Part shown: in pieces, positions 50,340 to 61,018 of the stretch
Layout of the letters: every line of letters begins with the position of its first letter
Numbering within the stretch: the stretch's first letter is position 1
Assembly (NCBI GenBank): GCA_031761405.1
Contig: JASEVX010000003.1
Span: 69,686,484-69,750,483, forward strand
Source: Serripes groenlandicus
Lineage: Eukaryota; Mollusca; Bivalvia; Cardiida; Cardiidae
Direction: 5' to 3'
Length of the DNA stretch: 64,000 nucleotides
Program-made: the position numbers and the translations under genes
Notes under the pieces: model-generated
Seen by the model: only the letters and a program-made list of their open reading frames with translations
Databases searched by the model: none
Told to the model about the DNA's origin: nothing

Positions 50340-50525
50340 TATATATGCAAAAATATGGAAAATCTCTATAAATGGAAGAACAATTATAGAACAATTATTG
50401 AATAAAGTTGAAAACATTGCAGCAAAAGGAGAATTAACTCATTATGATAAATTTCTCCTTTGCTGCAAGTTAGAAAAGAAAGTCATCTGCTGCAGAGGCA
50501 TCCTGTATGTGGGACAGGGTTAAAG
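50340..50525 (-). mobile_element. TTAA-MITE, subfamily B, left terminus lost
   Basis: CAAAAATATGGAAAATCTC, AACTCATTATGATAAATTTCTC, GTCATCTGCTGCAGAGGC, TGTGGGACAGGGTTAA. Confidence 0.75.
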
Positions 50526-50636
50526 ATTTTCTCATTTCATTACAAAAATCTATTTTGTGGGTACATATACAATGTACATGTCTTTGAGGACGGGTATTAG
50601 AAATTGTGGATTAATCGCATTTTTCCCCCTCTATTC

Positions 50637-50867
50637 TTTACCCCCCTTTCCCACATACAACAGATCTGCAGCAGACAACTTTGAAAACATCTTTTCAAAA
50701 ATGTGAAATTTTTTCATTAATGACTGCAGTTTACTTATTAAATAGAGTTGAAAACATTGTGACAAATGGTGAAATTGCTCATCATGAGCAATTTCACCTT
50801 TGTCACAATGTTTTCAAAAGTCGTCTGCAGATGTGTCAGAATGCGTCTACAAGTGCGAAACGGTTAA
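50637..50867 (-). mobile_element. TTAA-MITE, subfamily B
   Basis: CCCCCTTTCCCACATACAAC start; stem GAAATTGCTCATCATGAGC; TTAA end. Confidence 0.87.
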
Positions 50868-50878
50868 AATCTAAATGT

Positions 50879-51059
50879 TTAACCCTCCCCTTCCTTCTTG
50901 CAGACACATTTAGACGCATCTGAAGCAGACCACCATTGAAAACATTGTAACAATAGTAAAAAATACTCATGAAGATCAATTTCTGGTTTTGCCACAATGT
51001 TAACAAAAGTTGTCTGCTGCAGAGGTATCTGAAAACTTCTATATGTTGGAAAGGTTTAA
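50879..51059 (+). mobile_element. TTAA-MITE, subfamily B, shortened
   Basis: TTAACCCTCCCCTTCCTTCTTG start, core, then a minus-type right arm (GTTGTCTGCTGCAGAGGTATC), ATGTTGGAAAGGTTTAA end: a hybrid of two left-type arms. Confidence 0.75.
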
Positions 51060-51196
51060 ATATTGAAAATGTCTATAAATAGAAGTATAAGTTGGAGTTG
51101 AAAATATTTTAGCAAAGATTGTGGGAAAAATTATTTTGCCACACTGTTTTTAAAAGTTGTATTTTCAGAAACATCTATATATGTGAAAGGCAAGAG

Positions 51197-51416
51197 TTAA
51201 CCCTTTCCCTCATATAGATTCTTACTGACGCCTCTGCCTTTTGAAAACATAGCGACAAAAGAAGAATATACTCAAAACAAGCAATTTCTCCTTTTGCCAC
51301 AATGTTTTCCACTATGAGTCATAGGTTATCCATTGAATTATAGAGATTTTCTATTTTTTCACACAATATGTTCAAAGTCGTCTGCTGCAGAATTGTCGTA
51401 TGAGGGAAAGAGTTAA
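51197..51416 (+). mobile_element. TTAA-MITE, subfamily A
   Basis: The left subterminal repeat is deleted (GACGCCTCTGCCTTTTG), the rest intact; right TTAA shared. A relic lies at 51060-51196. Confidence 0.9.
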
Positions 51417-51808
51417 CCCTCTCGAATAAACAACAAATCAGCTGTAGATGACCGTGAAAACATCTTGGCATATATATGAACCGAATTACGAGAAACCCAA
51501 CATTATGGACATTGCGTAATGTATCGACCCAGATCAGCCTGCGCAATCCGCACCGGCTAATCCAGGGCCAACAAATTTACAGGAGGTAAAAATTGCCTGT
51601 CCGGGTAAGCCTGCGCGGCATGCTTAGGCTGATCCAGGTTGATACTTTACGCAGAGTCCACAATGTTGTTTTTTCTTGCGAGAGGGCTCATATATATGTG
51701 AAAAATCTCTCTAAATGAGAGAATGATAACTGAATAGGGTTGAAAATATTTTGCCAAAAGGATAAATTCAGAGGCGTCAAAAAGTGCCTGTATGAGGGAA
51801 AGGGTTAA
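51413..51808 (-). mobile_element. TTAA-MITE, subfamily B, split by another MITE
   Basis: Left part 51413-51478 (TTAACCCTCTCGAATAAAC to CTTGGCATATATATG), right part 51699-51808, ending ATGAGGGAAAGGGTTAA. Confidence 0.82.
51479..51688. mobile_element. 210-bp TIR MITE with 10-bp target duplication
   Basis: CATATATATG flanks it at 51469-51478 and 51689-51698. Imperfect terminal inverted repeats continue about 60 bp (CGACCCAGATCAGCCTGCGC against GCTTAGGCTGATCCAGGTTG). GC-rich relative to its surroundings. Duplication length fits MULE- or hAT-type elements; AT-rich targets make the exact length uncertain. Confidence 0.8.
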
Positions 51809-51870
51809 CTGATAAACATGTACCTGCATCATTAAATGTTCTATCTATCCAATTCATTGTTAATGTTTAG

Positions 51871-51999
51871 GTAAGAGCCCGAGAAACCCAGATCATCATC
51901 ACCGATGTCTTGACTCATCATCGCCCAAATTTGAGCCCTCAATCAACACTGGCCTAGATTGGACAAGCGCGACACAGAGACCTCCAAGTTCTCTCATAG
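51871..51999 (+). CDS. Host gene exon 5 (phase 1 to 1)
   Basis: 129 nt from TTAATGTTTAG to ATAG|GTAACT. Encodes KSPRNPDHHHRCLDSSSPKF then EPSINTGLDWTSATQRPPSS and LI, His/Ser/Pro-rich and probably disordered. A TTAA-MITE starts 21 bp after the donor. Confidence 0.82.
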
Positions 52000-52020
52000 G
52001 TAACTTTTTGAAATTGACAA

Positions 52021-52222
52021 TTAACCCTTTCACACTTGCAGACACATTCTGTTGAATCTAAAGCAGATGAACTTTGATAACGTTGTAGCAAACGGAGAAA
52101 TTGCTCATAATGAGCAATTTCTCCTTTTGCCACAACAATTTCAACTCTGTTGGATAACTATACTTTCATTTATAAAGAATTTCTTTGATTTTGCATATTT
52201 GTGATATGTGAGAAAGGGTTAT
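52021..52222 (+). mobile_element. TTAA-MITE, subfamily B, right arm deleted
   Basis: TTAACCCTTTCACACTTGCAG start, stem GAAATTGCTCATAATGAGC; right end ATATGTGAGAAAGGGTTAT lacks GTCTGCTGCAG. Confidence 0.85.
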
Positions 52223-52627
52223 CATTTTACTTAGTTTTTATAGTCATCTGTTTTTAAAAGCATCTTAGGAATGCAGAAGCATCATCGACGAAGACTGATT
52301 GGAACCTGTACATATTAAAGCCAACAACATGCCCAGTACAACCAGAGTCTTGAAAAAGACCATTTCTTTTGCAATTCTTAAAAATTCTCATATTGTTAAG
52401 AAATAATTGAGTCAAATAGACTGACATTTTTCTATTCAAAGCTTCAAAACTCAGACCTGAAGGAAAGATATGCTTCTTAAATGTGATTATAGTTGATTCC
52501 ATGTTTTTGCAAAGCTATTCAATACCAGCTGCTGCTAATTTGCAAAGTGGGCTAAGTAAATGTTGACAAATGGGAAGGAGTAATTTCTCCTTTTGCCATA
52601 ATGTTTTCAACTCATTCAATGATTATT

Positions 52628-53640
52628 AGTCGCCGGGCAGAAGCCCGCGACTTCTATTTTTAATAGGTTTTCTGAAATCACATGGGAGGGGGGATTATTA
52701 TTAGAAAGAAACACATTTAGATGTCTTGAACATATTACAATTGTGTTTGTTTAAAAACACTAAGTAATGACACATCTAAAATGAAATAAATATTCCGATG
52801 TTTTAGGTATTTTCAGTTTCTTTATTTTGACTCGCATTTATGTTTTTTTGTTTTATTTACGAAGACAAAACAGTCCCTATTAGCTAGACTGGTATACTTT
52901 ATTTTACACTATATACTACATGTAATCAAAAGTCGATAACTACAAACATTTACGTCGCAGTCTAATTTGTTTACTTACGCGCACCTGCGTGACTCGCGAA
53001 TACCAACTATGTAGATCAATCTCCTTTGCAGAGAGCCGCTCTTTACACTCACTTACAAATAGTAAATTATAGGGGATTTAAAATGTTTATTTAGTTCGAA
53101 ACAAATGAAGAAAAGAACAAACTGAGATTCAACTGGTTGTAATGGAAAAACGACCTTGAACGAATACTCTCTGCCTATAAAGAGAGTTTCAAGAACGACA
53201 CCTCTGCGAATAAGAAAGAATCGGGTCTTTCGTACAAAATTATTTCGTCCTTGACAATTTTAAATGTGTCATTTAATTCCCTAAAGGCATATTGCTTCCG
53301 ATCTGCATATTGTTATGCATCATTGACACAAGGGCGCTCATCATAATATAATTTTAAAACATGAGTAGTTTGTTGTTTTCATTATAAAAAAGGAAGGAAA
53401 GAATTAAAATAAATTAACATGTTGTAGGGCTAAGTTTATGTTCGAAATTAAGTTTAAATTATACAACAATTTCAATGAGATTTAACTGTTTAGTTGATAT
53501 TATAGTTCGAAGGTGGTCTAATTTATAAATATTGGACTACATTTCAACATTTGTTAAAGTATGATATAATTAGGATGCTAAGCTAATATCATTTTGAGAA
53601 AAAGAGAAAACTCATGTCTTCAGCGATTTAACCCTTATCT
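52628..53640 (+). other. Repeat start AGTCGCC and unassigned DNA
   Basis: TT|AGTCGCCGGGCAGAAGCCCG then CGACTTCT forms a hairpin and resembles the 5' end of the pearl-like class. The 3' end could not be placed. A GC-richer stretch at 52970-53060 and 53150-53240 stands out, but no coding exon is supported. Confidence 0.4.
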
Positions 53641-54130
53641 CATTGTTTTAAAAGATAGATAGCTGCAAAGGTGTCCACTGTTGACTTTAAAAGAGGAAAG
53701 GTAAAATGACGTGCTATTGCATGCAAATCCTAAATTGTCTGTTTTGTGGTTTTATTGAAAAATAATAAAATTCAAATATTCTGACAAACATCTTGAAAAG
53801 TGTATGTGGAATTCACAAATCTTATAATTATTCCTTAATGAAAGCACTGTATACATGCTAAGACTAATGATTGGCAAGATTACTCATTTCCATTACTGTT
53901 TATGATCAATAATTAGTTGGTTGTGTGTATGGTCAACCTACTTTGGAATGGAGATTGATCATAAACAATGAAAGGCTTCAATTATCATTCACTTCGTTGA
54001 CAAAACAATGCAAGTTATGATACATTTTCACTTGACCCCACCCCTGATGTTCCAATATACCCCTCAGTTGATAACTGTTTATTCAACTACTATAATGTTA
54101 GTGTTATGCATAACTGCACTATGGATATCC
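53641..54130. other. Unassigned intronic DNA
   Basis: A weak MITE relic at about 53626-53712; otherwise nothing recognised. Confidence 0.35.
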
Positions 54131-54400
54131 GGCGACATTGATGCGTTGCATCAACTTTCTCTTGTATCTTGATTTAAAGAGGTTTTCAACATTTTTGACT
54201 ACATATTTTAAGATTCCCCTGAGGCTGATTTGTTGCATGTGGGAAAGGGTTAATGAAGAACAATTGCTAAATAGAATTGAAAGCATTGTGGCAAAAGGAG
54301 AATTTTGTTTCTCCTTTTACCACAATGTTTTTGGTTTTTTAAAGTCATCTGCTGCAGATATGTCAAAATAATGTCTGCAAGAGAGAATGGGTTAATTCAA
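54131..54400 (+). repeat. Two adjoining TTAA-MITE relics
   Basis: The first ends GCATGTGGGAAAGGGTTAA (54253). The second has core GGCAAAAGGAGAATTTTGTTTCTCC and AAGTCATCTGCTGCAGATATG, ending GAGAATGGGTTAA (54395). Confidence 0.65.
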
Positions 54401-54440
54401 TAGACTCTGTGATTCCTGTCTGGCATGTTCTGTAATTATC

Positions 54441-54670
54441 CTAACCCTTTCCCTCATACAACAATTCTGCAGCAGACGACTTTGAACATATTTTGTCAAA
54501 ACATAGAAAATCTCCATATTTTAATGGATAACCTATGACAAAAAGTGGAAAACATTGTGGCAAAAGGAGAAATTGCATGTTTTGTGCAATTTCTTCTTTT
54601 GTCACTATGTTTTCAAAAAGCCATCTGCTGCAGAGGCGTCAGAAAGCGTCTCTATGAGGGAAAGGGTTAA
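54441..54670 (-). mobile_element. TTAA-MITE, subfamily A
   Basis: Full-length; left site CTAA. Stem GCATGTTTTGTGC, a GCAC/GTGC variant with a wobble pair. Confidence 0.92.
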
Positions 54671-54850
54671 TAAGGGAACATTTGAATGACTGAAACCATT
54701 ACTACTTTTAGGTGAATATTTACATGAAAGTAAGTATAATGTAAATAAATATACATGTATATATATATGGCTCGCTTGTGTTTGATATTGGTGTTTTAGT
54801 CATCTAATTGAAACCAGAACTTAACTTTGCTCACTCGTATATAGATCTGA

Positions 54851-55134
54851 TGACTGCCTAATAAAGGTCAGCTCAGATTGACCTTGGCGTAAGCCAATCA
54901 AATAGTTGCCTACAAAATCATTAGGTATAAAAGAGGGGAGATAGCCCATATAAATAAACAAGATAGAGAAACGAGCTTTGGTTGTATATTGTATGACTGC
55001 CTAATTTAGGTCAGCTCAGATTGACCTTGGCTTAAGCCAATCAAACATTTGCCTACACAATCCATATATATAAAAGAAGGGAGATAACCCATATAAATAA
55101 ACAAGATAGAGAACCTAGCTTTGGTTGTATATTG
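54851..55134 (+). repeat. 143-bp tandem duplication with TATA-box-like units
   Basis: Two copies start TGACTGCCTAAT (54851 and 54994). Each holds AGGTCAGCTCAGATTGACCT, AAGCCAATCAAA (CCAAT), TATAAAAGARGGGAGATA and CATATAAATAAACAAGATAG. The order CCAAT, TATA, AATAAA looks like tandem promoter or LTR fragments. Confidence 0.75.
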
Positions 55135-55283
55135 CAATTTCATTGGACAAAAAACCAAGCACCTGCACATGAATATTTAAGTTTATAGGGTCAATTCAAG
55201 ACGACCTTTTATGTGGTGCACATGTAGTCAGATCCAACATATGAACAGCAAAGTATTTTGGTCTGATTTTAATGAGATTGGTG

Positions 55284-55516
55284 TTAACCCTTTCCCTCAT
55301 ATAGACGCATTCTGACGTCTCTGCAGCAGACTGCTTTTTGAAAACAAAGTGACAAAAGAAGAAATTGCTCAAAACGAGCAATTTCTCCTTATGCCACAAT
55401 GTTTTCCACTTTTAGTCATAATAACGTTATCCATTCAATTATAGAGATTTTCTATTTTTGACAAAACATGTTCAAAGTCGTCTGCTGCAGAATTTTCGTA
55501 TGAGGGAAAGGGATAA
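55284..55516 (+). mobile_element. TTAA-MITE, subfamily A
   Basis: Full-length; right site ATAA. A short insertion (ATAACG) lies after AGTCAT. Confidence 0.9.
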
Positions 55517-55713
55517 ATTAACCAATACCTGATTATAACATTTTGATACAGAGTTAAGTACATTGTGGTAAAAGGAGAATTTTTTCTTTTTCAGCAATTT
55601 CCCCTTTTATCACAAAGCTTTTTTGAAGTAATCTGTACCAGTAAAACAGTTAATTGTTGTAGATAGCTAGAAAATTGCTGAATGTGTATACATTATAAGT
55701 ATTTGTATTTATT

Positions 55714-56158
55714 AGTCCCCTACCGGCGTGCCGAAGGGGACTCTTAGGTTTGCACTCCGTCCGTCAGTCAGTCCGTCAGTCCGTCAGTCAGTCAGTCAGT
55801 CAGTCCGGCAAATCAGTTTTCCGCACTTTTTTTCTACATGCTTTGAGGTATTGAGCTGAAATTTTGTATATGCCTTTGTAATCATGTGTCACAGATCAAG
55901 TTCGCGTTTCCTGGGATTTCGTCAATTTTTTAATGAGTTATGCCCCTTTTTGGACTTAGAATATTCGTTTTCCGCACTTTTTTTCTACATGCTTTGAGGT
56001 ATTGAGCTGAAATTTTGTATATGCCTTTGTAATCATGTGTCACAGATCAAGTTCGCGTTTCCTGGGATTTCGTCAATTTTTTAATGAGTTATGCCCCTTT
56101 TTGGACTTAGTGCAAACCGGTAGGGGACTATGGTATTGCTTGCAATCCAGTTACTTGT
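55714..56158 (+). mobile_element. Pearl/HINE-like element with two identical units
   Basis: AGTCCCCTACCGG start and CCGGTAGGGGACT near the right end are complementary; the end is TTACTTGT|T. It contains a (GTCA)n tract at about 55767-55803 and two 151-bp units (from 55816 and 55967) with no difference seen. Confidence 0.82.
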
Positions 56159-56536
56159 TTAATTTATGTTCTAATTATTCATGTATAACTACAATGTACT
56201 CCTAATAACTGGAATATATGTAATAATTCGTATACGTCATTTAACTTGAACCAATTCCTGGAACGGATCTGTTTTTTGAAAACTTCGTAGCAGCAGTTCT
56301 GATTGCTCCTCAGAGCTATCGAAACTGCTGCTGTGCTGTTTTCTTGATTTAATGTTGTCACTGGCTTGCTTTTTATGATAAATATTAAAGGACATATGAA
56401 TTGCGAAGCTGTTATTGCGAATCCACTGTACATTCATCATCAGAGTAGGGCCAATTCAGTCTGATTTACATCTACACTGTTCATCATTTTGTCTCTGAAT
56501 CTTTCAAAGAGATTCTGATGAAAATTATTTGCAATA
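56159..56536. other. Unassigned intronic DNA
   Basis: Two short open frames overlap here on the minus strand, but neither has splice or family support. Confidence 0.35.
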
Positions 56537-56757
56537 CTAACCCTTTCCCACACACAACAAATTTGCAGCTAACAATTTTTACAAAATCAATTGGCAAACA
56601 TATGGAAAATGAAAGTATAATTATCAAATAGATTTGAAAACATTGTGACAAAAGGGGAAATTGCTCATGAGGAGCAATTTCTCCTTTTGTAACAAATTTT
56701 TCAAAAGTCATCTAGTGCAGAGGCGTCAGAAAGCGTCTTTATGTGGGAAAGGCGTAA
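56537..56757 (-). mobile_element. TTAA-MITE, subfamily B
   Basis: CTAACCCTTTCCCACACACAAC start. Stem GAAATTGCTCATGAGGAGCAA. End TATGTGGGAAAGGCGTAA. Confidence 0.85.
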
Positions 56758-56952
56758 AGAGATTCACTGTTAGTTGGTTTACATGGATGTACCTGCATGT
56801 CTTTATCTACATTTATCACACATACATTCAGGCTGATTGTCCCGCGACACAGCTCATTTGTACGAAGGTTATGGTTAATCAATGTGTTTTGTATAGAAGA
56901 AAGGGGTAGGGAGAGTTGCTTTGCATGTGGTTATAGACCAAACTGTTTCTTA

Positions 56953-57172
56953 TTAACCCTTTCCCTCATATAGATACTTTCTGACGCCTCTGCAGCAGAC
57001 AGCTTTTTGAAAACATAGTAACAAAAGACGAAATTGCTCAAAACAAGCAATTTCTCCTTTTGCCACAATGTTTTCCAATTTTAGTCATAGGTTATCCATT
57101 CAATTATAGAGATTTTCTATTTTTTGACAAAAGACGTCTGCTGCAGAATTGTCTGATGAGGGAAAGGGTTAA
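56953..57172 (+). mobile_element. TTAA-MITE, subfamily A
   Basis: TTAA both ends; about 10 bp missing in the right half (TTTTTTGACAAAAGACGTCTG). Confidence 0.92.
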
Positions 57173-57353
57173 TGTTTTGCCCTCTACAGAAACTATGAAG
57201 AATGACCAAATGTGGCAATCATATCCTTTATCATTGGGTGATAACCTTCATTTCTGTTGGCAGTAGGCTATTAGGGTCAAGGTGACAATATTCTTATAAA
57301 AACTATTACCAACCCATGGTCAGAGGATATTTGGATCAAGGATTCAAGTATGA

Positions 57354-57563
57354 ATCTTTTTCCCAGATACAGCAAATCTGCAGAAGCCGACTTTGAATAC
57401 ATTTTGCTAGGTATAAACATGAAAACTATTGAATAGTGTTGAAAACATTATGGCAAAAGGAGAAATTGCACATCATCAGCAATTTCTCCTTTTGTCACAA
57501 AGATTTCAAAAGTTGTCTTCTGCAGAGGATTCAAAATGTGTCTGTATGAGGGAAAGGGTTTAA
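57354..57563 (-). mobile_element. TTAA-MITE, subfamily B
   Basis: TTTTTCCCAGATACAGCAAATC start, stem GAAATTGCACATCATCAGCAA, ATGAGGGAAAGGGTTTAA end. Confidence 0.83.
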
Positions 57564-58435
57564 CATTTGTAGGTACCTTGCTCATTACTGGTATCATTAT
57601 TAAATTACCCTGACTGATTTCAAGTTTAAAGGTCAAGGTCCCTTTCTTTTGACTTTGAAGAAACGATTAATCTTGGACGAAGACTAAAATTAACTGATTA
57701 ATCTTCGATATATATACCAAAATGTGTGCTAACAATAGTGCATTTTCATTAGGAGATTGGTCCTTCTTTTTTTCGCTGACAGTGGGCTGAAGGTCAACCT
57801 CACAATGACCCTTTGAAACTGTTCAAAATTAAAAGTAAAAAAGGATAGTCGGATCTAGGATTATTATTCAAAATTTAAAGGCAGCTTGATGATAACAGAT
57901 ATCATAAAAAGAGAATCTAAATGGATAAAAAAGCTTAAAGGTCAAGGTCACTTTGGTCTGAATTTGCATTACTGAATCTGGTTGAAAAATGTAAACAGAT
58001 TGATCTATAATATACAACAGCTTGGGTGATCACCAAGTAATTGCATTTTGTTGCTCAAATGTTACCCTACTTCGCTTTTAATGAAATGGTTAACCCCTCT
58101 ATTATTGTTCTATTGACAACACAATAGCCGCCAACATTTCCAGCTTCATATTCTTATTGAAGTCAATGCTTTGTAGGTGTCTTTGCCCGTCTCAGCTTGA
58201 GGATCCTCAATTTTCTTGTTAGAACTTTTTAAAATTTGCATGTATGTGTGAGATTAGTGATTACATCGACACATAGAATAGATTGAGATCAACTTCATAG
58301 TCTCCATTTATATATGAGTTTTTATGGCCAACAAGTAACTTTGCAAGTGAGAACTAGACACCAGAATGAACATGTGAATGGTGTAGATTTGATAATAGTG
58401 TTGAAGTGTTAGTTAGATGTTAATTTAAAAATTTT
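57564..58435. other. Diverged repeat with AAGGTCAAGGTC motifs
   Basis: TTTAAAGGTCAAGGTCCC (57625), CTTAAAGGTCAAGGTCAC (57933) and TGAAGGTCAACCTCAC (57789) hint at an old tandem-repeat element. No exon is supported. Confidence 0.4.
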
Positions 58436-58439
58436 GACA

Positions 58440-58582
58440 GATGCAGGAGCAATTCTACGCATCTGCTGCCATTTTTTTTTTAAAAGAAATTTCTCCTTTT
58501 GACGCAATGCTTTCCGATGTTTTTGCCTCATTGCTTTCAAAGGTTGTCTGCTGCAGAGTTGTTGTATGTGGGAAAGGGTTAG
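58440..58582 (+). repeat. TTAA-MITE, left part degraded
   Basis: ATTTCTCCTTTTGACGCAATG, GGTTGTCTGCTGCAGAGTTG, TATGTGGGAAAGGGTTAG. Confidence 0.68.
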
Positions 58583-58814
58583 TATTAAAGGGCCGTATTG
58601 TTCTTAAATGAGTTACTTCACACACAAATTTAAATTAGGAGGTTTTTTAAATAAATGGCAAATACAATCCAATTTGACTTATCTGGATGCAAAGCCCCAA
58701 AGGTCGCTTTTACAATTTTGATTTTATCATAAAACCATGTGTTTTAGTTTATCTAAAATAATCATTTCTTTTGAAATATACCAACAACATAAGATTTAGA
58801 TTTGTTATATATTT

Positions 58815-59003
58815 CACATTTAATAAATCTACAGCAGACGACTATGAAAATATGGTAAACCTCTAAAAATGAATGTTAAATCATTCAATAGAGCCGAGAA
58901 CATTGTAGCAATATAATGAGCAATATTTTCCATTTGCCCCAATATTTTGAAAGTCGTCTGCTGCAGAAGCATCAGAAAGCTTATGTATGTGGGAATAGGT
59001 TAA
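58815..59003 (-). mobile_element. TTAA-MITE relic, subfamily B
   Basis: AATAAATCTACAGCAGACGAC, GTCGTCTGCTGCAGAAGC, ATGTGGGAATAGGTTAA. Confidence 0.7.
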
Positions 59004-59562
59004 TTTTTCCTTATCAATGTTTCAACAAAACTTTTACAGAGAGTTTAATATTTTAAACAGCTAGAGACTAGCATTTTTGTTCAGACGTTCAGAAATGTTT
59101 TTGACTCGGAGAGTTATGTCTATGTATACATGTACATTCATGTCTAATCTAACTGATCTTATAGTTAGAGCTCCCGAATCAATGTTTTTTCATCTGGTCT
59201 TTCCATTGGTTAACAAAAGCTTCCATTAGCTATTAAAAATTAAAAGGACTAGAACATGTATGTAACGTTGGATGGCAAACAATGTGGTTTGGTGTGATAA
59301 ATACTGGGAAAGACAATCAAACTGACCATCATGATATTACTGAAAAATGGTTGAAACAGCCTGAAATGTCGATAAACTGTTTACCTCATATGGTATTATT
59401 AGAATCATCTGCTTTAAAAACATCTGAGGAAAGAAGCATCTTCTTTTGAACATTTGAAATATATTTTGATACAGGATTGGTAACATTGTGGGCATGCCTT
59501 GAATAACTAAATCAATCATTGTTGTAACTTATAAAATGTAAATCATAATATTTTGTTTTCAG
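59004..59562. other. Intronic DNA with a weak MITE relic
   Basis: A decayed core may lie at about 59390-59490; otherwise nothing recognised up to the exon. Confidence 0.35.
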
Positions 59563-59686
59563 ACAAAACGTCAGTCAATCCACGTCGCCACCAGTCATGT
59601 AGAGCAACCAGGATAAGCATGTCTCCATCACCGACCAGTGAACGACCCCGGAGCAGAATATCACTGCCGCCACAGAAATATTTCAT
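59563..59686 (+). CDS. Host gene exon 6 (phase 1 to 2)
   Basis: 124 nt between TTTTGTTTTCAG and CAT|GTAAAT. Encodes KTSVNPRRHQSCRATRISMS then PSPTSERPRSRISLPPQKYF, a basic SP/RP-rich linker of the kind often phosphorylated or disordered. The frame is the only one consistent with exons 5 and 7. Confidence 0.83.
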
Positions 59687-59830
59687 GTAAATTAATTCAT
59701 TTTGAGTAACTCCCTTACCTTTTTTGTTTTGAATAAATATAACTTTATAAGCCATGCACATGCATTGGTATTTAAAGGTCATGGCCATCCTCCCTCATAC
59801 CTTATCCTTGTTTATTGGCAAGATTGCTTT

Positions 59831-60051
59831 TCAACCCTTTCCCACTTATAGACGCTTTCTGACGCCTCTCAGTAGAAGACTTTTTGAAAACATAGTGAAA
59901 AAAGAAGAAATTGCTCAAGATGAGCAATTTCTCCTTTTGCCACAATGTATTCCACTTTAAGTCATAGGTTATCCATTCAATTAAAGATTTTTTGAGAAAA
60001 TATGTTCAAAGTTGTCTGCTGCAGAATTTCTCATATGAGGGAAAGGGTTAA
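59831..60051 (+). mobile_element. TTAA-MITE, subfamily A
   Basis: TCAACCCTTTCCCACTTATAG start, GCTCAAGATGAGC stem, short right arm, TTAA end. Confidence 0.9.
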
Positions 60052-60180
60052 TGCACAAATGGCTTTGTCAGTAATGGTAGCAAATAGCAAAATGCTTAGA
60101 TGAACTGAAACCATACAAACTGTTAACCTGAAAATAAAAATTATAGTTTTGTCTACTTTGAAAACATCTGAGGAAATATT

Positions 60181-60414
60181 TTAACCCTCTCCCAAAGGTA
60201 GACACATTTTGACGCCTCTGCAGCAGACAACCTTTCAAAACATATTGACAAATTAATAGGAGAATTAGCTCATAATGAGCAATTTCTCCTTTTACCACAA
60301 TATTTCAACTTTATTCAATAATCGTTCTTTTATTTATAGAAAGTTTCCATATTTTTGTCCAGATGTTTTAAAAAGTTGACTGCTGCAGGGTTGTTTTACG
60401 TGGGAAAGGATTAA
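60181..60414 (+). mobile_element. TTAA-MITE, subfamily B
   Basis: TTAACCCTCTCCCAAAGGTAG start, stem TAGCTCATAATGAGCAA; right TTAA shared with the next copy. Confidence 0.87.
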
Positions 60415-60576
60415 CCCTTTTCCTCATATATACGCTTTCTGACGCCTCTGCAGCAGACAGCTTTTTGAAAACATAGTGACAAAAGAAGAAATTGCTCTGA
60501 ACGAGATTTTCTATTTTTTGACATAATATATTCAAAGTCGTCTGCTGCAGAATTGTCGTATGAGGGAAAGGGTTAA
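60411..60576 (+). mobile_element. TTAA-MITE, subfamily A, internally deleted
   Basis: The hairpin right strand through the TTATCCATTCAA tract is missing (GCTCTGAACGAGATTTTCTA). Confidence 0.9.
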
Positions 60577-61018
60577 ACATGCTGATTTTTTTTTTTTTAA
60601 TTTATATATAAAATTCATACTTGAGTGCAAATAAATAAGGAGAAAGTGTTCATTTTAACAAATTTCCCTCTGTTCCACAATGTTTTCAAAAATGATATCA
60701 AAAGTCATCTCGATCAAGGAAGGAAATAAATTGTATTTTGTCTCCCTTCCATCCTTCCAGAGAAAACACCCGACATTCAGAGAAATAGAGTCAAATTAAT
60801 GATGGCATCATGTTTTGAATGGATACAGTATATTGATTGTATATAGTACCTCCTGCACTGTTAATTGCTGCAACAGACACACCTTGTCATCATTTGATAC
60901 AGATAAATGATATTTCCAATCATCTCTTCTTCTGTCAAATTGACAGAAAGTGTTGATAAATATAGAAGTTGGTTCAAACCGGTTTAACATGAAGCCCATC
61001 GATGTCAATTGATGGTGT

